Source of the DNA: Tubiluchus corallicola
Taxonomy: Eukaryota; Priapulida; Priapulimorpha; Priapulimorphida; Tubiluchidae
Direction: 5' to 3'
NCBI GenBank assembly: GCA_030141605.1
Contig: JAQGDQ010000006.1
Coordinates: forward strand, 1-64,000
DNA length: 64,000 bases
Part shown: positions 46,262 through 61,889 of the stretch, in pieces
How the letters are laid out: every line of letters begins with the position of its first letter
How positions within the stretch are numbered: position 1 is the first letter of the stretch
Program-made: the position numbers and the translations under genes
Notes under the pieces: model-generated
Databases searched by the model: none
Seen by the model: only the letters and a program-made list of their open reading frames with translations
Told to the model about the DNA's origin: nothing

Positions 46262-49200
46262 TTCGTTCTTTCGTTTAAAAATTAATATTCTTCGTTCACA
46301 GATAACTTTGCGTGATTAATACATATGTAATAATTATTAGACAACGCTTAACATAATACTAAAGCAATAACAATAATTAAGATTACTATTAGTTATATTG
46401 CAGCCATGTTAGCCAAACTAATCCGTGCGATGACGTCACACCCTTAATAACTTTTTAGGTCAAGGGTTAAACTAAACTATTCGAAAACACGTGTACATTG
46501 CATTATAACTGAAATCGTTCCATTCACGACCGTTTGTTATCTATCCGTGCACTTGCGTAATAATAATGTGTTTCTGAAAACCATAAACAAAGTAGTTCTG
46601 CTCTATTTAGCATTTTTATTTGACACCTATTTACAGCCCGTATAGCTTTTACAAATTCAAGGATACTGTCAAATCGCATTTTCGCTTCTGCCTCTCTCAC
46701 TTCAGTACCCTAACATTAAGTTTTACATATACCAAGCCATATACGTTAAAAAAATTTCCCAAGTTCTTTGCTATAAAAGAACTATGTTAACATTTACATT
46801 TATTTTATGCACAATTGCCCGGCCATAACTGCCGAATAATTATAGCTATAGAATCTTAAGTGTCTGCCCGAATAAGATATATTATTACTTTATGCCCTGT
46901 TGAAGTAAACAAAGCTAGTATTATACATATAATTGTTATTGCTCGCGACATTTATGAACCCTACTGGAGAAACATACAGAGTTTAGTCTGAGCGAATCAT
47001 TTGCAGATCTCACAGCGCGGAATCTTTTGTAAACAGGCGTTTAATTGTTATTATACCGTTATACAAATACGTAGGGTTTAGATGTAGCAAAGGAATGCCG
47101 GATATTGGGATATTGTCAGTTAGAAAACTGCTGTGTCCCATATTTATTGTCAGTCATGGCACATGAAAATAGCAGTTCAGCATTCACACAATAGTTTACA
47201 AGAGATTCAGAAGTTAATCTCTTTCTCGACGAATCAAAATCAATCGTATGAAAATGGCTTAGATTTTGTTTGTAATTTTGAGATTAGCTTCTTGCTGTTT
47301 GGAGTTTGCAAACACTTTCTGAACTTTAATTGGGGATTAGCCATTTCCGCGAGAATGGCCATTAGCTGTGGAATCTCTGCAATTTCGGGCGAAAGTACGA
47401 TCCAAAAAGTGCTGTTATTATTGAGGTAAATAAATCTCAACTGAGTGAATTTTACTTAATTCTCATAAATCTGTGTAGTTATAGTAGCTATGTGAGAATA
47501 CTTGTAAATTCTCACGGAAAAAGCTGGTTGAAGATCTGTCAATGTGAACTAGGAAGCAAAATTGTGTTATTTTATCTGTTTTTATTAGTTTTATCGACTT
47601 TTAACTTAGTAAATGACTTCTTCGAAATAAGTCCATGGTAACTTACTGCAACGCAAACGATACAAATTGTAATTAAGTATATCTCTTTGCTAATAACTCG
47701 TTCTCTGATTTTTATCTAGGAAAGCAAGTATAATGAGTTAGGCGTAAAAACTGTTCCCGTGACACACAGGATTGCTATCATTAACAGCTTTGTTTTTGTG
47801 TTGCTTAATGGGATAAGTTGACAAAGCCCACAACAGATAGGCTAGACTGGCTAGTAAACTGCAATTTTCGAGAGTATAATTATGCTTAATATTGCGATAT
47901 TAGATAAAAAATTATGCCAATTTTTGTATCTTATACGTGGGTCTGAAAGGAGTGATTAATATTCTGAATTACGTACAAGACAAAATGGAATGCCTTTTAA
48001 ACATAATGTACTGAATATGTACGAAAACAAGCTGGAGTTGGCTTTTGAACGCATGTTTCATTTCTAAAGGCGTATAATAATCATGAAATCAACAAATTAT
48101 TGCAATTTCTTCCTTCATGCAGTTTTCTTTGACTACCCTCGTCTTAAGGTATATTTTTTTGGCGTTAATGTTTCACTAGTTAGACTACATTGTCTGTGAT
48201 TTCAATCGAATCTAAATTTCTAGCCCTCTCCTGGTTGCACAATTTCTGATTAGTAGCTTTATGAGTCTACTATAAGATATAAGATATAAGAGAAAGTTAA
48301 ATATCTAAACATACAGTACTTAAATATCAAAATTTTAATTTAATCTTAGCTCCAAGAACATGTAAGCCGACTTTTTTGCAAATATTTGAAAGAAATAAAT
48401 GATCAAGAAAATTTCTATAATTAAATATGTAATTAAATTATACAGCTAATACAGAAACTGAAATTTAATAGACAAGCTTATATATTACAGAATTGCCAAA
48501 GAACATTCAGTGGCGTCGCTTAGTGTTAAATATTATAACTAAAGTCATAGTAACCACGTCAGACCTACAAAAAAATTATTAATTCATTACTATCAATCAT
48601 CAACGCGTTGGACAAACAGGCTATTTTGGTTAATTCACTTTTCACTTGATTACTTGCAATCGAGGACCTACAAAGTTGTTGCTCAAAAGCTCAGGGAAAA
48701 ATTTAATTGATTTTCCAAAACATAAGTGAGCCCTTGTTAACCATCTTTGCTAGCTAAAAGGTAAAGTTGAAGAAAAATCAAATTATTTCAAGTTTTTAAC
48801 AAGCACATGTCTTAAAATATCACATGTGCCTCATATATTCGTGATCAAAAATTTAGCAAGGGGCGAAATTATATTGTTGTCATGAATAAGTCGGAATAAC
48901 GGCACGATAACTGTTACACAGTGTCGCTGCGCTACCTGCAGGCGAATAAAATCGTTAAATCCCTAGACTAGTAAACCGTGTAACAAAAAATTATCTTTTT
49001 TTTGCGCACATAATGTTGATAATGCTCCGTTCCTGTAACCTTTTTAAATCTTAAAATTATCATCTTAAGTTTAAATTAAAACACAAACCCGACTTAAGTT
49101 CCCAGACGAAGGAAATACTGGTTGAAACCAGGTCGGCAAAAATGTATATTCAAAGTCGTTGTTTAAAAATGCAGATGCTTTTAGGTCTTTAGCCACTTTA

Positions 49201-52200
49201 AATTGTTAGGTCTTTAATCACTAGATATAGGTTTTCTGGCATTATTTCATTACAGTAGTTTAGAATATTTATTTTTATTATTTAGTCATTTACTTTACAC
49301 ACCAATTTAGTGAAAATAAACAGCTCAATCTAATGGTTTAAATGTACGATATCAATACCCATTTTTAGCTAACTGTTCTGCACATATTCTATTATGGAAT
49401 ATATGGTATATAATCTTACAATTTACAAAGATATCTATACTGTCGAATTATAAATACGACTAGTAATTTCACTAATATTTCTCAGGCAACAGAACTCCAG
49501 TTAATTACCTGATACATCAACAGTGCAACAGTGAGAAATTCGAGAAAGGTTATGGCAGAAAAGCGTTCGTGTAGTTTAATTAATAGCAAGAATACTACGA
49601 CTACAGTCATTTATGATGCTGAGCCGTTAATCTGATTATAGCAGACTTGAGCTCAGGATTAGTCGTCATTGTATATTATGTACTAATAAAATAAGCCCAA
49701 CAGTGCTGTCCTGAATCAAGTTTATACATACACAGGCAAACTAGTGTACCGTAGTCTGTACAAGGTAATAATTAAAAGTTAAGCACACAAAATAATAGAA
49801 TTAATGTCTAGAGTATGTCACAGTCATATTATGATATTTTATTTATAAGTTTCATAAAAAATTTCATACAGTAAGTTTTAATATTTTATTAAGAGTGACC
49901 CAATTTCGATCTTTTCAATCATGTAGTATAGTATGTTACTCATTTTAATGTGCTGCAAAGAAAATAAATTAATGTTAGCATCATTTTACTGCACTACTTT
50001 GATTTGTTACTAAATAAATCATTCTTTGCTTACATCTGTTTATAGTTTCTCAGTAAATGCATGCATTTTTGGAATAGGAATTTTCTAAATCTGCGTAATA
50101 TCAACGGGAGGCTTGTGGCGCTGATATAATTTAACAATTAATAAATTAGTGTAGCATCACTTTATTGAACAAACTGTCGACTTTTGGTGTGTTGGCACTG
50201 TATGCACCTAGATAGCTGCGCCCAGGAAAGTCAACCTAAGCGTCGATTACACGTACTTCTTAACCTTACATACTAAAAAATGAAGGGGGAAGGAAAATGA
50301 AGAATTAAAAAGAAGCGGTAATATTTGATACACATTAATATACGTTAATATAGTAAATAAAACTTGCGATGCTAGGCTTTATCTCATTTAATGATGCATA
50401 AATGAAAGGTATCTCTAAATAAATCTGTTAACTACACTCTTATGTTATTAGCATTTCATTACGGTTTTTACCGTTATAGATATACATCTTCGTTTTTTTA
50501 ATTGTCATTACTGCAATTATTCATAATCACGAACGTATAGTGTCCATAGCATAACAAAAACCCCAACAAACATGAACACGTTGTCTATTTTCCGTGTATT
50601 AAGCGGAGACATTTCAACAAATTCCAAGTTTTTTCTCTAATCTTCAACATATTTCAGAGTTTCTAGTTTAGAAAGCACTTAGTCGTTGAGCAACTACATG
50701 ATGCGCCTTCTCGCAATGATAAAGTGAATAGCTGAACCCTGGGCTTTTGATGTGAGGACATCAATCTAAGCTTTTAAACTGAATGTCAGCGCGCGAGGTT
50801 CCCGTACAAAACTGATCAATGGACTCTTAGTAATGCTCTTCATATTCCCAAGATAATTTACAGGATAAGAGTAAACGGGATCAAATTCTCTTTGCTGTAA
50901 GTTGGATTAAACACTGCTGAAAGGTGCACAGTGTCACGGATTAAAGATACACGAATAGAAATAGCTCATACACGCTTTTTATATTGATGTGTGTGCCATT
51001 TTCTCGTAAAAGCATGGTAAACAAATTTATTGCCACTTAGAATTTTTAGTTTAACGCAGCTTAGGTTTAACTTAGCATAGCTTAGCTTTAGCTGGAATTG
51101 GGAATAATATGTAACAGCCTTTACATACAACCTGGTTCATTGGCTGTCAGTGTAATTACTGCCTATTATATATTGCCGGCTTTGATAGGTAAGGTAATTT
51201 TCGCGAAAAATCCTGAAAATAAGTATAGCCGATGTCTTAATTAGCTCGAGCTAATTAAATTGGCTAGTGTGCAGATGAATACTCTTACAATGTATAAGAA
51301 GATAATGCATCAGCATGTAATGCTAATAGATGTTAATTACATTAATTATCAACCGAGTATCTTGCGGGAGTATTAAGCTTCTAAGAAATGCCTAATATAT
51401 TCTGCACATGATTACAAATGTAGACACTGCACATGATTACGAATGTAGACAATCTAAGGAACTAGGAAAATTCGTAAGCAAAGATGAACCCTTAGGTTTA
51501 TCTTAAACCTAATTTTTGCCAATACGGGCATTGATATTAGGGTTTAAAATATGGTGTCTTATGAATTATGATAAAAAGGAAAGAGCGTATGCGTTGTTGT
51601 ACACGCATGTACATGAAATTTTTCCGAAAACTGCACTATCTAAAGTTTCCTAAATTAAAAATTATTTATCTAAAGAGAACATGTATGTGTTTATGGGGTT
51701 TCGTAGCATGACACTGGGAAATAAAAACCTTTTTCGGATAACAACGTAAGGTAAAAGAATTCTATAGTAAAGTTTCATTTGCCTTTTTCAAACAAATGAA
51801 GCGCCAGTTATGTGGCTAAGCCTCAACTACAGATAAGCGCAGTAAAGGCGGTATGTAATGTCAGTATGTCTCATGTTTTTCCATGTCTTCTGTGGTATTC
51901 TCTGATTACTTGAATGAGGAAACATCCAATTTCAATCGTGTTCAGTCGAGGACCAGATTAAGGGAGTAGATTTCTAGATATAGCCTTCAGCGCGCTGTTG
52001 TTACAGATGAACCAGAGTGTATGTCTACATTTCATAACCCTTCTTAATGAAAGAACGTTTGGCGCATGGCAAGATGGCAACAATTTAGAACAGTAATTAA
52101 CTAAATATATATAGATAAAACTGGCACATTAACTAACAACAGAACTTAATAATTGTATTTTGGTGAGTTACTGAATTCTGGCGAATTTTAGATTGGTTTA

Positions 52201-55200
52201 GATTGGATGACTTGGTTTTGATGAATCTTGGAAACAAGCAGTGATAGAAACCTAATACATTACTTGTTGTAAACGAAGGACGGTAAAAACTGATTTTTAC
52301 TATTTTGGTCTACTATTTCAGCTGAAAGAGCTTGAAATTTGTAGAGTTTCAAATATGTTGTGATCAAATGGGAATGCATTATGCTATGACGATATCAAAA
52401 ATCAATTATGAAACACAAAACAAACCGAAGCTGTGTGAGAGTGTGGCAGTTTTCATTTAGAATAGCTGAGGAACTCTAAATGTATTCCAATCCACAAGTT
52501 CAACATCAGTGAATAAAAGCGCTTGAATTGTTCTACAAAAATCTTTACAATGAGAAAAATTGCTTATGCGAGTTGACATATTGTAAGTCAATCAGCAGTT
52601 TGATGTTGTAAAAAATTTTCTCGAAAGCAAATGTGCAGTACGATGCGATACGACATTACCGTACAGCACGGTACGATACGATAAAACGCAACATAATAGC
52701 AAACACAACACGACAAAATAGTTTAAATAGCGTGCAAGTGCTGTAATCCACAATACACCTACAAGCTTATGTGAACAAATTTCCACAAAACAGAAGAAAC
52801 GAAAATTTAAATGCATGAAAACAGTTTGCACATAGGCAGGTTTTATGACTGTTCATTCACAATGGCTGCCTATTAACGAGGTTGCCGTATCTTAACAGTG
52901 ATTTCTGATTTTAAACGAACCTGAAACCCATTGTGAAGCCGATACATTATTGTTCCATTGCTAGGCAGAAGCCTACAGAAATTTTATATTCGCTTGAGCA
53001 GAAACTGATGTTCAAGCGATTCGATATTAGAAATTTTAAAGGTTTTGACGCGCTGAACACGAAAAGTTAACTAAGGAAACCATTGTTGCAGCACGAGAGA
53101 TTCGTGAATGGGTTTCACAGCTGCGGCTAGCGTAACTTTTCCCATCAGCATTATAAATTCAATATTTTAATGAGTTGAAAGTCAGTTTTAATCAATTCGC
53201 TGCCACAATAAAAGCGTAAAATGCGAAGCGATGAAAAGAAATGAGTATTTAGAAGCCATTATAGACTATTATGGCTCCTTATATGGCGAATTGTATTTTA
53301 GAACAAGCAGAGATGCCGTAGCCATGGCATGCGTCTAGCAAAAATTCTGAATTATTTCGGAAAAGTTTTGCAGATAAACAGATTGACACACGTTCAACTC
53401 TAGTAATTCAATAGCTGTTAATTTTGGTCAAAACCATTCGTCCAGAGTTCGTTTAATTATGCTAAGGCGACACTCCCGACTTTTAGTACGAGATTTTTAT
53501 TTTTCACAGTCTTAATTCTTATTGAATGATAATTATAACAACTTCGAGTTGTTGAATAGCAGTTGTGCATGTGTTCTATCACCATTTGCTGTAGAATTTA
53601 TTCTACTTGTTATAATCCAATTATAGACATCTAAATCCCTATTTACTCTGGTGGTAAAAATTGCAGCAATCTACTGTGTTTCACTCATTGTCATAAAAAC
53701 CTCAGCCTACACAGTAGATCATTTTTAAAAAATGAAGCAGTTTATTGAACTTCTAGATTGCACGCTATTAATAAACATCTTATCATGTATCTTTCTTGAC
53801 CAACTGAAGTTACAGGCTTTACAGAAATTCAGTAGTAATAACATGACTACAAACATTTATTGTTATTAGACAGTTGTAATAGGTACATTATATTACTTGC
53901 CTGCTGACCATAAAATATAGGGTGATTATACACTACAGATTACAAGTTAAACCAAAATCAAAGTCTACTTGGCTTCTTTGATAGCAGAATGAAGATTATT
54001 TGCTTACAGAAAACTATGTTATAATTTTCTCTATTTTAACTTAGAAAAAAAGCATGAAATTAACAATCTAATTACTCTGATTAATGAATATCTATAAAAG
54101 CAAAAGGAAACAATATTTAGAAACAAAATCAATTAGTCTCTGACAAACTTTGTACAATCGGAGTAAAAAACGACTGTAGATGGCAGCATAGACCAATTCA
54201 GTACTTTAGTGTAGTAGACTGACAATTAAATGGGTCACATAATACTACAATCGCATACTTGGTACAATAACCGACAGTTGCAATTTAACAAAAAGTTGTA
54301 GCCTAAATAGAAAAATCTTTTTTGGTGACTGATATGGTTACTGGTTTCACATTAGGAAATAAAACAAAAACAAAGAATTGATTTTCAAATTCGACAGTCT
54401 TCATTTGATCGTTACCAATCTGCTGAATCAGAAAAACTTTTGAAATTTAAACATAAAAATTAAAAGTACTTTCTCCTTATTTCAATTGTACTACCTATTC
54501 TCTTGTTATGTCACTATACAGCAGTCATTCACTCTTTAATATTTTACAAATTAAAATTATTTTTTAATCTGAAGTAACTTACTGGATGAATCGATTTCCA
54601 CATAAAAAATACAGGCCACAGGCTCGCAAGTCTTGCAAAACGATAACAGCAATTCGGCATAAGCTCATTAACTAATCGAAAAACTGATGTTTCATTTACC
54701 TACAATCTTCGAGTTTTAAGCCTCATAATGACTGTCAGATGCAGAGGCAGTTGCCATAATTAACATGCAATCTTCGCCAGGCATCAGGATAATGTTAATT
54801 AAAAATCCTTGCACGAAGCAACGTTAGATTATTTCGAAAAACAAAGAAGGCTGAAAGACTCTGTGTTGCGGATAGATTACAAAATCGACAAGATTGTTAA
54901 TAGAGCAACATGCACACACGTGAAAGATGATGTTGCTGTTAGCGTTACACATCGATGTTAGTGCGTTTCAATAAGATTGTAAAGTCATATTAATAAAAGT
55001 GCTTGCAATAATAGAACACATACAGGGGGAGGGGGGGGATATTAAATTAATCTTAACATTTCACACACTGGCACCCGCGCAAGCTGTTAATGTAAGTTTC
55101 ATGACCTGTCCTAAGCATCCTGACAAACTTAATTCATTCTTAATCATGTCAAATTCTGGTTTCAATTCTACTCAGTATTAGAGATTAAATACGCATTAAA

Positions 55201-57900
55201 ATTTACAAGTGTATGACATTCTTTTCAATGTGGTTTTAGTGCCTGAACTATTACACTGCCAAAACATTTGACTTTTCGTGAACTTAAAAGAACAAAAAAT
55301 AATTTTCCCCACTCTGCCGGCTTTCGCAACGACAGACGTTCATTATGCTCAAATATCCACTACATCTTGCTCAAGCTCACATACTCCGGTCTTTAGAGCC
55401 CCGCATGCCAATTGCACTTTCCCAAGAAAGAAATTCTGGTCTACTCTAGGAAATATACGAAATGTAAATAATATAACATTCGCTTGACTAAATAATTTAA
55501 CGCTTTTGTATGAACTGGCACTGCTAAACAACATTTGTATTTAGATTTCGAGTTTTATAACTGCATGAGTGTTTCCATTCATTCACTTGTTATGCAGTTT
55601 TGTTCTTAAGGTAATATATACTAACGTAATTATTATACTGCTAATGAGAATGAGCTAAAATTTTATCTTACGCAAAGCAAAATCCAGAACATAAGGGGAT
55701 GTATCGTTTCAAGGGGAAAATGGTTTTTCTCTACTTGATGTCAGAATACTTAATGCATAGCCTAATGAATAGCTAAAATTCGTCAAAACTACTTGGACTT
55801 ATACGATAATAATTGGAGAATTTACTCAGTTGGGCCCATAAGACGGTATTTTTTCATCAACCAATGGTTAGTTGTTACATTAGTCCAGTGCTTTTTGCAA
55901 ATTTATTTCTCTTTTTGGGAAGTAAGAGTGCGCAAACGCAAGCAACTTGCTTGAATTACGTACTCTATAGTTGCCAATTGCTAAATTAAAATTTGCTTGT
56001 CTGCGCGCCCGATTTTTCTGCGCGAAGAAATTGCAGCAATTTTTAGTTGAGCTATCAAAAGTTGTGCAACTAAAAACTGCAGGTCTATTCGGTATCTAAT
56101 AACCAAACAGTTTGTCTTTCGAACCACAGACGTACAGTTGTCTATCTTAACGGGGGCCTATATTTACCCAGTAAAGCCTTTTTACAGAATAGCTGATTAC
56201 AATGTTTTAATTTCTAAGAAATGACAATGGCATTGACAGCTGTTAGCATATACTAGCTGGAAGGCAAAATGATGATGAATCATTTTCCAATACTGCTTAA
56301 CAATCGCGTCATTTTCTTCTGCGTGTATAACCAACGATTTTCAATAATTAAGCGTTGAAGTGGCCCACTTAACTTTATGAAAAATTACCCCTATGACCAA
56401 CTGACAATGGAAAGAATGTCATAGACGACCTACTGACATTCGGACATAGGGACATATCAACTGGCCACTGAAGGTTTTTTGTATTGGTATAAGTGATGGA
56501 ATTAGCTTCTTACAGATGTGTTGCTTTAGGGTACATGTTGTCTACGTAAAATCGTAAATGAACGCAGTAAACCTTGACACCCCTCACTGCGAATGCTAAG
56601 GTCGTGTGTCCCGACTTTGCAGGCATCAGTATGGACACGAGGAAAGGGAGAAATCTCTAACGTCCGTGCTTGTCCAATTTCAGTGTCACTTTTAACACTG
56701 CGTGAAGAACTTTCGTGAAGAATTTTGGAGATTTTATAAAGTCTTTCAATATTATTACTATCACAGATTGTTCTCATTTATTTCACAGATCACTATGCAT
56801 TTCTATAAACTTAATATTCATTCTCAATTTAGTATCCAAAAGTGGTTTAATCTACAACCAAAGAGAAACAGTTGCTTTCAATTACATACTGGCACTACCG
56901 CTCACATGCTCGTTCTGCTTTGTTACCTGGCTTCTATGCTATCTGTGTCAGACTCATTCTTTAGTTCTAAACTTCATCGGAAACATTCGCTGCACTACTT
57001 TCTCACGAAGCGGTAACACTCATACCCCTTCACGTTGTTAGCCACAACACTGGTGCCAACCACCTACAAATTATGCTGTGCTTTATCTTAAACATGGCAA
57101 AAGCTTGAAAGGCTAGGTGATGTGAATCGATGTGGTTTTTAAACCGATTTATGTGCGATGTAAAAATTTCAGTACAAATTTGATGAAGTTCGGCCGTGGG
57201 GAAATCAGGATGATGCTGTCCTTCAGTAGCGGCCATGCTTAGTAGGCTTAGTCTTGATCTCATCTGGTTTCGATCAGCCAAATTTAATTAGATATAACGT
57301 GTTTTGTTGAAACAAAAATCCACGCAATTCACTATCTCTTTTTTAAATAGAAACTGAAATTGGCGAGATACAACTCTCGGAATCTTAATTAATTTAGCGC
57401 AACATAATTAAACGGCCTGCAAAATTTCAGGTTTTCAGGTAATACACTTTTACTTTTCTAAGGACATTAGTCAGCGTACGTCTCAAGCTGGACTTCAGGT
57501 TGCAACATTCATGCAAATGAAAAATTGTTAACAGGTCTTTCAGGAAGATAGACTTCTCACTCATTTTTTCATAAATCACACAAAGTCATTCAATTATTTT
57601 TTATTTTAAATTTCGATGGAATTCAATTAAATTTAAAGAAATTTAAATGTTGTGATTACATTTGTATAGCAATCAACTCTTCGATAAATCTTCATTCCAT
57701 ATAAACGGCTTTGCGAACGACGTCATGAATTCGCAACTATATCTTATTGCGGCCAGAGACTGAAAAAAATTCTTGCAAACTTGCAAACATATTCTCTCAT
57801 ATTCTAGGGTACCCTTGTTTGCCATTATTGGTTGCTTATAACTCACTAAAAATTTAAAACAGACATCTACTGGGAGAGAATTTCCTGCACGGCTTTTCTT
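46262..57900. other. Long gene-poor AT-rich stretch
   Basis: I found no exon, RNA gene or recognisable transposon here. Short ORFs lack domains. Minor items are a cluster of TACGATACG-like words at 52625-52685 and a minus-strand ORF at 57030-57281 without a splice-supported context. Confidence 0.45.
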
Positions 57901-58016
57901 TTTTGTATGGCTAATGGAAGCTTTAACGAGAAACGCAGCGGATGCTTTGCCTACACAAATGCACGGAAGGGAAGGTCTAATTTTCTCGCTTCAACTAAAG
58001 CGTGGGTGTTATATTC

Positions 58017-59840
<1,824 letters not shown>

Positions 59841-59845
59841 TACTG

Positions 59846-59940
59846 TCGTCATCATCATCATCGTCACCAACATTTTCATCGTCATTGTCATCATCATCAT
59901 CACCCTCATCCTCCTCATCCTCATTATTATCATCAACAAC
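59846..59940. repeat. (ATC)n-type trinucleotide repeat
   Basis: Interrupted ATC, GTC and CTC trinucleotides. On the minus strand they read as Asp/Glu-rich low complexity. Confidence 0.9.
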
Positions 59941-61684
59941 TGACACACTTACTTTACGAGTCTTTAAGCCATGGTGCAAATAGGAACAGAGTCACCACTC
60001 CCACCAGTTTTGAAAATGTACCATATACTGGGATTTTCAACATTAGCGCGACAATAGGCAAAACTGTTAGACTCCAAATAACTTTAAATCATCAAACAGT
60101 GGAGTTGATAGTATAACTGAGTATTGGTAAATGAATTCGCTTGTTTTTAATTCAGCGAGGAGACGCAGGGATTTCGCAGGGATTCTGAACAATCATCCAA
60201 TAAGACTGATAGAAATCTCGTCATTAAAGTGTTCATTTTACTCCACTGCTGGCTGAGGTTCTCAGATTCTGGATCGCCTGAAAGCTCTAAAGATCAGTTC
60301 CGCGGTTTATATTATTGCAGTTATATATTTTCCTGCACAATCAAAGTAGCAAGAAAAAGCTCCACGTTATAGCCAATTCTGTTCAAATACGTGCAAGCGC
60401 AATTTTGAACTGGAAGTCGTAAAGTTAAGCCAATGACCACTAACTGTGCCGACGCAAATGAGCTTGAATTCTGAATTTACGTTCTGCGAGAAGGTTCCAT
60501 GTAACAAAAACTCAGCAATTAGTCTGTATAAAAAGAATAAAAAGGTTGAATACAATTTTCAACTCAGAAAGAAATGTATTTTTATAAGACAGCCACTTTC
60601 CTTTAATATGTGAATCTATAAGAGCTTAGATTAAATAGGTGCTTGTTGTTATTTTGTTTAGTTTTTTAGATCTCAGTCACGACAGAAGAAATTAACGGAG
60701 CTCTATTACTGTGAAAGAAACCGCTGCTGAAGATGATAAGTATTACCTATACAAACTGTTGAGAACTTCTAAAAGAATGAGGCTTAAAAAGTTGAAAGTA
60801 TTCAGTTTGCTAGAAAAAAGTGCCTCTGTTCATTACATGACATTTGTAAAAGAGAAAATGCATTAGCACTAATGTAGTCTGACAATTTCATTGAGCCTTT
60901 TTGTTCGAGGTAAAAGTATCATGCAGGCAAAAACAGGTCTAAAATGAATGCAATTTAAAAGCTAAAGGAGCTACTACAACGACAAAATGTCACCGTGTCG
61001 AAATGGCAGCGGAAGTTAACGAAGAACAAGAAACAAACAGGAAATTATAACGAAAGTGGTAACACCTTGCTATATCGAACATCAATGGCTTCAGTGTCGT
61101 GATTTCAGATAAATCTTTAAAATCTCCAACTTCTACATGAAGCACACCAAAAACTCTTGTAGTGTATTAACACTCTTGACAAAGTTTTTTTTTTTCAATT
61201 CAAAATTGTTTTTGTCCTATGAAATTGTCTTTCATTATCATTTCATTTCTCGCCTCATTTTCCCCTCTAATATACGTTTTGTATACATAGTTTTTGAAGA
61301 GAGGAAGGTAGATATAAACCATACACTGCACGCCGATATGTGAAATGTAACCTTCAATATTTGTTGAATTCATTAGATTATTAAGTATAAAAGCTAAGTA
61401 TATTTTCTCTCACTGAACATTGCACTGAGGCAAGAGAGTAATGTTTCGTTTTACTACTAAGCATGCTTAAATTTTGTTACTTCTAGGTTAAAAGCTATTG
61501 TGGAGGAAGCTGTTCTTTTTCTATCTAATAGCTCTCCCGTTCACACAATATTGAATAAAAGATGATGCCAAAAATCAATTCAATTCAACAAAAATTAATT
61601 CAACTTTATTTTTAATGCAGCTTTACCGTATTCATTTCTTTGCAAATGAATTTGATATTTAAACGTGTGTTTCATGTACTGTAG

Positions 61685-61889
61685 GAAATCTGGAAAAAAT
61701 TAGGAATAGAAATAATAATATAATATATATATATATATATTAAAATATATATATAAGATATATAGATATATAGATATATAGATATAATATATATATTATA
61801 TATTAAAACTTAGAAATGTCCGAGCGACATGAATCTCTCGTAGCTTAGGCCTAAATAAGAATTTCTATTCCTAATTTTTTCCAGATTTC
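61685..61889. repeat. 205-bp perfect-ended hairpin around an AT core
   Basis: A 29-base arm, GAAATCTGGAAAAAATTAGG and nine further bases at 61685-61713, is exactly complementary to 61861-61889. Between the arms is an AT-dinucleotide region (61720-61805) with nested TATATA palindromes and a 53-base unique stretch. It could be a MITE, a microRNA-like inverted repeat, or a palindromic duplication. Confidence 0.8.

Noticed and set aside
57030-57281. Minus-strand ORF (contains LSLLSMAATEGQHHPDF) as a first coding exon
   Set aside because: It looks protein-like at its start, but no convincing donor site or downstream partner exon was found.
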